DNA of 64,000 nucleotides from Capniomyces stellatus. Its lineage: Eukaryota > Kickxellomycota > Harpellomycetes > Harpellales > Legeriomycetaceae. The position numbers and the translations under genes were made by a program. Below, piece after piece: positions 1 to 9,828 of this stretch; the first letter of the stretch is position 1; each line of letters begins with the position of its first letter. The stretch lies in the NCBI GenBank assembly GCA_001661515.1, contig LUVW01000001.1, forward strand, positions 1,620,871 to 1,684,870, written 5' to 3'. The notes under the pieces are model-generated. The model was given only the letters and a program-made list of their open reading frames with translations. It ran no database searches and was not told the DNA's origin.

Positions 1-2308
1 TGGCTACACCAAACTCCAAGTAAGAACAAGCACAGATGCTTAGCATTAACAAGGTTACACTTTTTATTCTCAAACCCATAATTTCCTTTCTTTCCTTCTT
101 TTCTCTTAAATAGTTTACTGATAGTTTCAGTTGTATTGAATATATTGGTTTAGCTTGTATGTGATTCAAAATAAATGAATTAAACGATATAAAACTGAAA
201 GATCAATTCAGTTCCAACATGGCTTGCCTCTTGGTTTATATTCTGTTCGTGTCTAGTACTCTTTTGGTGGTAAACTAAACTAAACCTTTTGATCTTTCTA
301 TAATAGTATAGTTAACTTTTATAGTTATTAAACACTTGTTTGCAAAGAATTTACTACTACTATATTTTTTAAAAAGAAATCAAACTCGACGCCTTCTTGT
401 ATTACAGAACCATACATCCCAGTACATTGAACGTATAAGATAACACCCACCCAGGCCAATAACACACACATATATATGTTGTTGGTACATACCCATAGCG
501 TAGTGTTGTAGTCTTTTATGTTCATTGGAATATCCTGTGCATGTTTGTTTTTCCAAAAAACAATCTATTCGATGCATCGTTACCACTTATACCGTCTAGT
601 GTATGTTTATCGATGAATACCCAGCCAAAGGATCATTTATATAGCATGGCGTTATTGGTTCAGATAGTGATAGATCGGATATATATTCAAGAAGCAGCTT
701 GGTTACGTTTAGTTTGTTTTAATAGGCATAGCCAGATAAGGAATAGTACACGGTACTAATAAACGACAGAGCAAAACTGGGCTTGGTCGATTTGAATTGA
801 AATATGATTTGTATCATGTCAATATCAAACCATAACGTGTGCTTTTTTTGTTTTGTTTTGTTTTTGGCGTTGATAATAATAGTTTCGATTGAAATCGGGG
901 TATAATCATGAGAACAATGTAATGTAAAAAAGAAAAGTAGGAAGTAAATAAAACAAAATATTGCAACCGAAACGCACAAAAGGAAAAAAAAAAAAACAAA
1001 GTGAAGAAATTTGATTTGTTATGATGGAGAATGTTAAATTCAGGTGCGTGTTTGTCAAGTAAAAAAAAAAAAGGTTTCAAAAGAAAACCGAAAAGTATAC
1101 TTCAATGGAAATATGATGAATCAAGGTTGGAACTAGAATAAAGCCAACAATGTAGCTCTGGCGATATATAGACAAAAACCGGGAAAACCGATGTTCAGAT
1201 TTAATCTAGTAAAAACAGAAGCAAAAGTGAGAAAGAGTTGGAATTAGCAACTAATGAGTTGAATTTAAAAATAGCAGATTTAAATTGGTGTAAATTTGAG
1301 AGCCAAATGAAGGATTAATGGTGGCAAAAGACGAAGGAAAAAGTGAAGGAAAAAGTGAGTAGCTAGTAGGAAATATAGACAGGAAAGAAAAGAAAAAAGG
1401 CTTATAAAACAGGAAAGATGATAAAAAATAGACAGGCTAAGTAGTGGAGTTGGATTCAGATATTTTAATAAAAACGTAATTATAGTAATAAAAATAGGGA
1501 TAAAAACAAAAATAACTAATACTTGAAATATAAACAAATGAGTAAATGGAAAAACAACAAATTCAGGCGAATGGTAAAAAGGATGGATTGTTTATGAAGG
1601 AAATGAATAGAAAAATAAAGCATGGAAAGTAAAAGAAAGAAAGAAAGAAATGATGATTGAATAATAAAGAGTATGGTAGATGGTTTATTTTCGGGTAAAT
1701 TAAAAAGCAATTGGGAGGGGAGAGATTAAATGAGCAAGTAATATATGCAAAATAAATAAATAAATCGACTAAAAGGTATCAAAGTGTAATTAAGGAAGGA
1801 TAAAATAAAAAGAAGGGAAATAAGGCACAAGTAAAGATAAAACACGAGAGTATTTATTAAACCGAGTTTGTAAGAAACAAGGAACTATTAGCTTTTTTTT
1901 TAAAAAAAAAAAGGAAAGAAAAGAAGGTAAAGCAATAAGCACAAACAATAAATAATAATCAAGAGAAAGAAAGTATACAGAGAAAAAGTATAAGCTGCAG
2001 CGGTTGTAGTTATGAAAAGCAATAGTGTAATTTAAAGAAAGATTTACTAACAAGTTTCTTTTGGATGAACCATACTTGAATAGGCTGACAGTTTTTTTTT
2101 TAGTTTAATGTACTACTCTTACCTTTTTTATTCAAAAGAAACAAAAGAAAGGAAATAAAAGAAAGAGTAAACAGCAACAGGGACATTAGCAAGAAAAAGC
2201 CCTACAAAACAGAATATATATACAATACATAGAGAAGAAAGAAAAGGGAAACGAGATTAAAGAACAAAACAGAAGAAACGAAGGAAAAAAAAAAGACACA
2301 AAAGAAAA
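1..2308. other. AT-rich intergenic region, no gene recognised
   Basis: I find no ORF here with a recognisable family or a convincing exon chain. The short frames are low-complexity (Phe/Ser/Leu-rich readings of purine-rich strands) and most lack an ATG. The right half, about 900-2300, is strongly A/G-rich on the plus strand with many AAAGAAA-like runs, which would suit an upstream region of the plus-strand gene beginning at 2309. The window edge may hide the end of a neighbouring gene. Confidence 0.6.
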
Positions 2309-5300
2309 ATGGATTCGTTTAATACAACAGGATTGATTGTATTCAAAATATCATACAACAAGCCGGTAGAGTACTTGCTGTTCAATGATACATTTGCAAA
2401 CCATAGACATTGGTCACCGCCAAAAGGAAAACGAGTTGGAAATGAAGATGAAAAAAGGTGAGAATTGATTTAGTGTATTTAGGTTATATATTTGAAAGAT
2501 AAAAATAAGCTTGAGAGAGAAAGAAAGAGAGATAAAGAGGGAGAAAGAGAGTTGTATAAAGGAAATTTGTAAAGAAAAAAGTAGATGGGATAAAGTAATG
2601 TGGGAGGGAATAACATGGTGGAATGATAACAATGTGGAATAGAAGTGCTATGAGGACAACGTTAGAGTTGACAAGTTTGTCTGCAAAGGATGTAAAGGCA
2701 GAGGAGGAGTTCCGGGCACAAATACAGTACCTGAGTGGGAATGAGGTGAACAAGGCGGTATTTTTTTTGGGAAGAGTGATGGAGAATGCGTACTCGCCAA
2801 AGGCAATAGTAGACAGCGGAGGGATTGTGTTTGGGTGGTATAATTTAGAGAAGGCGTTGGATAAAGTGATGTACAAGAACGTACAGGATATGCTGAAGAA
2901 AGCAGAGGAGTATGTGGAGTCTAAGCGGGGAGAGTGGGTGAAAAGCGTTGGAAACAGATATGGAGGACCACAAAACAGGGTGAGTGGAGGACAGAGGGAT
3001 GGCGTAGAAGACAGAAGGATGGGAGGGAATGTAGGGGAAAGAGTGGACAGAAACAACAGGGTGGATAGATGGAGCAGAGAAAAGGGAATTGGTGGTGGCA
3101 GTAACAGTAACAGTAACAGTAACACGGGGGGAAGGTATGGAGAGGATAGAGGAGGGTATAGAGGCAATACTAGAGGCGGAGAATACTACAGGGGCAATAG
3201 TAATGGTGGAACAGGAACAGGACCAGGACCAGGACCAGGAACAAGAACAGAGGTAGAAGGACAAGGTCAAATGGCACGAGCAACAGAGTCAAGTGCGAGA
3301 AGAGGAGAAATACAGACACAGACACAAACTAAACCAATGGCGATTCCAACTTTACCGTCATCCTTGTCATCATCAAAAGTAGTAACAGAAGTAGTAACAG
3401 AAGGAGCAGGAGCAGGAATAGGAGTAGGAACAGGAGTAGGAATAGGAGCAACTTCAACATCAGTAGCAAAATCATGGAGAATAAAGGATTATGGAGGTGA
3501 TTGGGCAGATGAGGAACATGATCTGGTTGATGATTGGGCGTCTGAAGAAGTAAACGACGAAAACTCAATAAAACTGTCAAGACTTACGCTGGAACTTGAG
3601 GAAAAGGAAAGAAGAGAAACATATGAAAGAGACTATAAGGATTATGGCCAATCATCAAGCATGAGTGGAGGAAGAAGAGGAAACTATAACAACAATAGTA
3701 ACATTAACAGCAATAGCAATAGCAACATTAACATTAATTATAGTGGTAACAGCAATTATGGTGGTAATAGTCAGAAACGATGGGAACAAAATAGAGATAG
3801 AAGCAGTAGCAGCAATTATAATGACCACAATAGCTACAAGGGTTCAGGGTCGTACGGCCGCAAAGAAGGAATGGCAGCAGGAGGGTATAGAAACCAAAGA
3901 GGCTACAATAACGACAATAACAGCAATAGTGGAGGCAACAGTGGAGGTAACAGAACGTATCAGCCTTTCAATCAAGCAGAAAATGCGTTTTACAAAACAA
4001 AAATGTGTGAAAAGTTTGTTGAAACAGGAGAATGTCCATACGAACAAAGATGTGTATTTGCACACGGAGAAAACGAATTAAGAATCAGACAACAATCCAC
4101 AACAACAACAACAACAGGTACATTTGTCAATACTAATCCTCAAAGTAGAGAAAGAGATTATGAAAGAGGTAGAGACAAAAGCAGAGATTATGATAGAAAC
4201 AGAGACAAAAGTAGAGATTATGATAGAGGCGAAAACTCGGCTGAAAAAAATCCACTATACAAAACTAACCTGTGCGACAAGTACGAGTTAAGTGGAGGTT
4301 GCCCAAGAGGCGAAAGCTGTAACTATGCACACGGACCCGATGAACTCCGAGAAAGACCAGCGTACAAATCACATACATCATCCTCATTTGACTACAACAA
4401 TCAAAACCAAAACTACAATCAAAGTCAAAACTATAACCAAAGAGGCTATAACAACAACAATTACAATAATGATAATTACAACTATAATTCTGGTTCTACT
4501 AGTTTCAACAACAAACAACGGGGTTACCCCCAAAAGCCCTACACCAACACCGGGATTCCCCCCAACGACCGTGCTGGTACAAACGAAAACACCTACTTTG
4601 GGCCTGGAACCAGATCAAACGCTAATTGGGGTGGCAGATTACCAGGATCATCTTCATCAATTCCCAACAACAATGCTGCCAGTACCACTACTAATTACGG
4701 CAATGATACAGATAATCACTCCAATCTTGACTCTTCAGAAACTGATAAACTTTCTAAAGAAAATCCCCCAACTCAACCTCAGCTGCTACCAAAAGACTCC
4801 TTGTCCCCAGAAACAAAGAAAACTGGCCTCTATGTTCCCCCAGCAAGAAGGTCCAATATTCCTACTAAAGGTACCGGAACTCCAACTCCAACTCCAACTA
4901 CTACTACTACTACTACCACTACTGAAAACACTGCTGGAAACACTACCGGAAACTCTGCAGGAACTCCAACTACCACTACCGGAAACACTACCGGAATTCC
5001 ACCCAAGTCGGAAATTGACAGGCTGCGGTATTTTGGTGGCGACGATAAGCCACGAAAAATGATGGTCATCGATAGAAACAACGACCCAAGACTCCTAAAC
5101 ATGTCTCCGGTAAACCCAAACTCCGAAGCTGCCTCAGGAATGCCAACCAAGCCGCCTGGCCTAGGCGAGTTGGGCGACAGCTCAGCAAAGACAAAGATCC
5201 AGCAGGCCGAAAAGATGCTCATGCAAACATACTCCCAGTATTTCTATGGTGACGCAAGGGATGTTCAGCCAACTTTGATCTCCCGCCCAATAGCCGAGGA

Positions 5301-5697
5301 AGTCAAGTTCATTTCCCGCACTGAGCTGAGAACTCCCCTCTCCAAAAAGTCTCTCCTGGTTGGTCTGATATGTGGAATCTTTGGCCCAACAAGAGGCAAG
5401 ATAATGCGCTCCTTTGTTGAGGACCGCCTCGTTTTGATTAAGAGAAGCGTTGTTACCATTGACCAACACAGCTTGTTTTCTGCCTTTGAAACCCTGTTGA
5501 ACTACGATGCCAGTGCCAGATCTGACTGGAACGTTTCAATCAACAACCTCCTAAAAATGTTCTTTTTGAGTGAGCTGTTTGATGAGGATGTGTTTTTGTC
5601 CTGGTTTGATACTCGTGCTTCCACTGGATCTGCTGCCAGTATTGAACCTATGGCCAGCTTTGTTGATTGGCTAAAGAGTGCTGATGAGGAAGATTAA
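2309..5697 (+). CDS. Degenerate Nudix - tandem CCCH zinc finger - W2-like protein
   Basis: Two exons, 2309-2457 and 2643-5697, give 1067 residues. The first exon has no long ORF of its own, but it restores a domain start: residues 1-50 contain LLFNDTF and HWSPPKG, as in asymmetrical Ap4A hydrolases (NUDT2 type), and the fold continues to about residue 150. The Nudix box is degraded: G, the first E, R and one later E remain, but the first Glu of REUxEE is Thr, the last is Leu and the Gly is Ser, so hydrolysis is unlikely. A long Gly/Asn/Ser/Arg-rich disordered part follows. Two CX8CX5CX3H fingers sit near residues 505 and 594, each with a YKT lead-in as in Tis11/tristetraprolin proteins that bind AU-rich mRNA. 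A GLYVPPARR motif and a C-terminal region from about 893 ending DEDVFLSWF...FVDWLKSADEED resemble an eIF5C/W2 domain. An mRNA-binding role linked to translation or decay is inferred. Confidence 0.8.
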
Positions 5698-6088
5698 TCC
5701 AACTTTTTGTCTCTCTCTCTCCCAAATTCACCTCTTTTTTTTCTTTTTTCTTTTTTTTACTTTTTACTTTTTATTATTTACTCTTCACTTTTTTACTTTT
5801 TACTTTTTACTTTTTAATTTTTACTTTTTACTTTTTAATTTTAATCTGGTTATACTTTATATTATTTGGTTTGTTTTTACATTGTTTTCTATTTTTTTTC
5901 CCTTCTAAAATAGCTTTTAATCTCAGCACCAACAACTCTCACCAATTCAACAATATAACAATACATTACAAATATTAAATTAACCAAGTCAACTATCTGT
6001 TTATTTGCTTTTATTATTTTTCTATTTCTATTCATTTAAAACAAAAAAATAAAAACCAAGATTTACTTTATTTATTTTACAACGAACA
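5698..6088. repeat. T-rich spacer with TTTTTAC tandem repeats
   Basis: The spacer between two plus-strand genes is pyrimidine-rich. From about 5758 to 5840 it carries imperfect tandem copies of a 7-base unit TTTTTAC/TTTTTAA. It must hold the 3' end of the CCCH gene and the promoter of MEMO1, but I see no specific element. Confidence 0.6.
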
Positions 6089-7704
6089 ATGAAAAAGGTT
6101 ATTAGAGAAGCTGTGCATTCAGGTTCGTGGTACACTGCAAACCCCACCGTATTAACCAAGGAACTTGACAATTGGCTCAGTTCAGTTCCTTTGAATCTAC
6201 ACGACATTTCTAAACTCCACAGAAATAACAGCAACAGCAACAACAACAACAATCAAATTCCAAATCCTATCCCTCAAACTGAAATTCGTACCGAATTCGA
6301 CTCTGAATTCGACTCTGAAATCGACCTTGGCAACTTGGGAAATGTTCGTGCTATTATTGCACCGTAAGTATACTATTCCGTCACATGTAACCAACACCAC
6401 ACCACACTTTTCTTTTCTTTTCATGTTGTTTGTTGACACGATTTATTCTTGGTGTTGCTGTAGACATGCTGGATACTCTTATTGTGGAAGAACTGCAGCT
6501 TACGCATATAAGAACATTGATACAACCAAAATGTAATTTGTTTTATTTTTTTAAAAAAAAAATCATTTTTCTTACTAGTTATTTCTTGGGGCTATTTGTT
6601 TAGTATGTGGGAGAAGAGTGGTCGTGGGGGGGGGGGAGGTATATATGAGTGTGGTTGTAGAGTAAAAGCTTCAACTTTAAAAGTGTTGTTTAAAATAAAC
6701 AATTGATAGAAAACGAATATTCTTGCTTGGTCCATCTCACCACGTTTACTTGGACGATTGCGCTCTTTCTGTCTGCACGCATTGGGAAACACCACTGGGG
6801 AACTTTCAAGTCGATACAGCCGGTAAACCCAAAAAAAAGAAAGAAAAAAAAACATGAAAAATAAAGAATAATTAATTAAATAAGCGAATGACTTACAGTA
6901 ACATTTATGGACTGCACTAACAATGATAATTGTCTTATAACTAACTGGGTTTGGATAGTTGTTGAGCAGCTGCGCAAGCTAGGTAAATTCTCGAGTTTGC
7001 AGCGAAGCGAGGAAGAGGAGGAACACAGTTTGGAGATGTTGGTTCCATTTCTATACAGAATATTCAACAAAGACGCCAATAGCAGCTTGTCACACCCAAC
7101 CAACACAAAGCCCAGCGCTTTAAACTCTGTAAAAATAGTTCCAATAATAGTCGGAAACTTGTCACGCAAATCTGAAGGCTATTATGGCGCCTTGCTCAAA
7201 CCGTTTCTCGCCGATCACCAAAACCTATTCGTCATTTCCTCGGATTTCTGTCATTGGGGGTCCCGCTTCCAGTACACGTTTTACTCGGAAAACGAACGCT
7301 CACCTTCAGACAATCCAACGTTTTTAAAACCAAGCTCATACAAACAATACATCTCAAACAGCCTGCCCATCCATCAAGCCATCAAAAACCTCGACTATGA
7401 AGCCATGTTCTCTCTGTCATCGCTAAACCCTACCACTTTCCATAACTACCTTGTCAAAACTAAAAACACCATATGTGGCAGACACCCAATAATGGTTCTG
7501 TTAGAGGCCATTGACGCCATCAAACACGATTCCGCACATCCATCTGGCCCCAACAACAGCAATTCTAGCGACGATTCCAGTGATAATCCCAACCTTGAAC
7601 TTGCCTTTGTCGACTACTCTCAATCCAGCAAATCTTCCACAATCACCGACTCTTCTGTCAGCTATGCCGCTGGCGTGCTTTTCAGCCCCTCTGTATCAAA
7701 ATAA
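6089..7704 (+). CDS. MEMO1: MEMO1-family protein
   Basis: Four exons (6089-6363, 6464-6532, 6710-6822, 6899-7704) give 420 residues. The MEMO family shares the fold of class III extradiol dioxygenases; in other eukaryotes it is tied to ErbB2-driven motility, copper handling and redox. The signature is complete once spliced: PHAGYSYCG across the first junction, FLLGPSHH in exon 3, SSDFCHWG and CGRHP in exon 4, supplying the His, His, Asp/His and Cys residues of the metal site, and DSSVSYAAG near the C-terminus. The human protein is about 297 residues; the excess comes mainly from an Asn-rich, acidic insert at about residues 45-85 and a Ser/Asn/Asp-rich insert near the C-terminus. Intron 2 contains a run of eleven G at 6626-6636. 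Intron 3 uses the only CAG acceptor in the window. Confidence 0.93.
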
Positions 7705-8059
7705 CCCCATCTCATAACTCTACTACCTTATTCTCGCACTCTTTCATAAGCACTATTTTTTTATAATTTCTTGATATTTATCTTGGTTTTCTTGTTTTGA
7801 AAACACAACCTGTTCAATGCAAACATACTAAACGTATTAAACAATATGGAAATACTAAACAACACATCTTGTTATCAAGAATTCGTAATAAACGTTCTAG
7901 TCTCCAAACTTTAGTATTGGTTTAAATATATATAAACGTATACGAATAGTTTAGTAGTAAAGAAAAGTAAATAAAAAGTGAAATAAAAAGCAAATAAAAA
8001 GTGAAAAAATAAAAAAAATGAATGTGTAAAAAAAAACTAGTAACAAGAGTTCCCCAAAC
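7705..8059. other. Spacer between convergent genes
   Basis: AT-rich sequence between the 3' ends of MEMO1 and the mitochondrial ribosomal protein gene. It should hold both polyadenylation regions; several AATAAA-like strings are present. Nothing else is recognised. Confidence 0.6.
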
Positions 8060-8665
8060 TTATTTCTTTGGTTTAGGTGTACCATACTTACTACGACTAA
8101 CAGTCCTACCCTGCACACCCTGGAAATCTAAAGCACCACGGACAATATGATACATCACTCCCGGCAAATCCGGCACTCTTCCACCTCTAATTAGAACCAC
8201 ACTGTGCTCCTGCAAATTATGTCCCTCTCCCGGAATATAGGCTATAACAGACCTCCCGTTAGTTAACCGCACTCTTGCTACCTTACGCACAGCTGAATTT
8301 GGCTTCTTTGGCTTCATCGTGTATACTTTTGAACACACACCCCGCTTCTGTGGCGATTTCTCCAACGCTGGCGTTTTTGTTCTCTTTGCTTTACGCTTCC
8401 TGCACCCCTTAATCACCTGCTGCAACGTCGCCATGCTCCTTTTCCCCTGCTTTGGCATAATTACCACTTGATTGCTCTTTTTTCCAACAACAGTCTTCAT
8501 CATTTCCCCAAATAACCCAACTCTGTTATTTTGTACATTTCTCACGCCTGCAGAGCACACCATACTTGAAAATCTCTTGATCCCATTTTCATTCACACTC
8601 CTCCTTATTAATGGGTTTGGTCTAGCTGCCAAATTTATCAATTGTCTAATAGATTGATTAATCAT
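8060..8665 (-). CDS. MRPS12: Mitochondrial small-subunit ribosomal protein uS12m
   Basis: Intronless, 201 residues. The last 124 residues, starting [13 protein letters not shown], are a complete bacterial-type S12, with the invariant [15 protein letters not shown] segment, [19 protein letters not shown] and the [11 protein letters not shown] tail. S12 lies at the decoding centre of the small subunit. The first 77 residues ([20 protein letters not shown] and on) are rich in Arg, Ser and Asn and poor in acidic residues, as expected of a mitochondrial presequence, and they support the upstream ATG as start. The basic tail and bacterial-like loop separate it from cytosolic uS12 (RPS23). Confidence 0.96.
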   Translation of the reverse strand: MINQSIRQLINLAARPNPLIRRSVNENGIKRFSSMVCSAGVRNVQNNRVGLFGEMMKTVVGKKSNQVVIMPKQGKRSMATLQQVIKGCRKRKAKRTKTPALEKSPQKRGVCSKVYTMKPKKPNSAVRKVARVRLTNGRSVIAYIPGEGHNLQEHSVVLIRGGRVPDLPGVMYHIVRGALDFQGVQGRTVSRSKYGTPKPKK

Positions 8666-9646
8666 TTCTAATCTTTATTCCGTTTTCGGTTTTGAAGCTG
8701 TAATCGATCTTGATCCGCGAGTATTTCTTTTCTTTCTACTTTATTCACTACTGTCGTATATACTCTTCTTTCCTGTTTCTATCCTTTCGCCGGCTTTCTT
8801 GGAATCGCTGGCTGCTCAATTGTTATTGTTATTGCTATTGCTTTTCTCCCTTCTTCTATTACCCTTTCCAATCTTTTAGTTTCTAGTCCAAGATTTTGAA
8901 TTACTTTACAAGTAGCTTGGTTTTTTTTATCAACGCTAAATCACCAAATCGGCTTTATCAACTATTTTCTGCTATTTTTTTTTATAAACACTCGATAAAA
9001 AAAAAATTATTAATGTGTGATTGTTGCCAACTAAATACCTATTTAATACATTTATACCTCACTTATCAACCAACAATATTCATTGATCCAGTTAGTCGCT
9101 TTTCCCCCTTTCTCCAATTATTTATCCCATTTTCTTGCGCAATTCGAAATCTACCATGCTGCTAAATTACCTTCGCTTCGTTTTCATTCTCTTTTGCTTT
9201 TTTTTTTCTTTCAACAAATCAAAAGCCCATTAATTTGCTTTTGAACAAAGCTCCAATCTAATTTATGATTTACGATTTTCTTGCTTTTCAATGAACCATT
9301 TCTTTAAGATTTTTAGCTTTAAAGTGCAAACTAACCAAACAGCCAACTAAAAGTCTGTATCTACCATTTTTGGATTATTCGCACCTTTGTATTACTAATA
9401 AATAAACAGGAAATTACATGTTGAACAAACCCATTGGCTTAAACCAAATTAGAAAATAAAATCGAAAAAAATCGACCCAAGTACGAAGTTTCTACAAAAT
9501 AAACTCAGTTTAGAATATACATTTCAAGAAGAGAAATAAAATAAAATATCATCCTCAGCTTAAAAAGACCATCTCAAAATACCCACTACCTCCCTCATAC
9601 ACAGCAGTTGTAAGCCAACACAAACAACAAAAAACAAATAAAAGAG
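8666..9646. other. Intergenic, no gene recognised
   Basis: Pyrimidine-rich next to the uS12m start (its probable promoter), then plain AT-rich sequence up to the tRNA pair. No supported coding exon. Confidence 0.6.
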
Positions 9647-9653
9647 AAAAAAA
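9647..9653 (-). terminator. RNA polymerase III terminator (T7)
   Basis: A run of seven A on the plus strand, hence seven T on the transcribed strand, begins nine bases beyond the 3' end of tRNA-Thr(UGU). No run of four or more T lies between the two tRNAs upstream, so this looks like the shared terminator. Confidence 0.7.
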
Positions 9654-9661
9654 GATATTTT

Positions 9662-9743
9662 TGCCTAATGAGTGGATTGAACACTCGACCTTTGGTTGTC
9701 ACTACAGTACAAGACCAACGCTCTACCACTGAGCTAATCAGGC
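9662..9743 (-). tRNA. tRNA-Thr(UGU) with a 10-nt intron
   Basis: Read on the minus strand: acceptor GCCTGAT pairs with ATTAGGC, the D-arm is GCTC-AGTGGTA-GAGC, the anticodon stem is TTGGT/ACCAA, the T-arm is GAGTG-TTCAATC-CACTC and the discriminator is A. Removing ten bases (plus 9698-9707) directly after position 37 leaves the seven-base loop CTTGTAA with anticodon TGT. The third-last intron base is G and can pair with C32, the anticodon-intron pair expected of nuclear tRNA introns. The mature part is 72 nt. The D-loop and T-loop serve as internal A and B boxes. Confidence 0.93.
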
Positions 9744-9755
9744 TAAATAGGTGAT

Positions 9756-9828
9756 TGCCTTCTATCGGAATTGAACCGATGACCTTCTGCTTACTAGGCA
9801 GACGCTCTGCCAACTGAGCCAAGAAGGC
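9756..9828 (-). tRNA. tRNA-Thr(AGU)
   Basis: 73 nt with a full cloverleaf: acceptor GCCTTCT/AGAAGGC, D-arm GCTC...GAGC, anticodon stem TCTGC/GCAGA around loop CTAGTAA (anticodon AGT, presumably inosine-modified), T-arm ATCGG-TTCAATT-CCGAT, discriminator A, no intron. It lies 12 nt upstream of tRNA-Thr(UGU) on the same strand. An identical copy sits at 49195-49267. Confidence 0.95.

Noticed and set aside
2484..3270. Long Pro/Leu/Ser-rich minus-strand frames opposite the Nudix-CCCH gene
   Set aside because: They are antisense shadows of its Gly/Ser/Asn repeats; the plus strand carries the domains.
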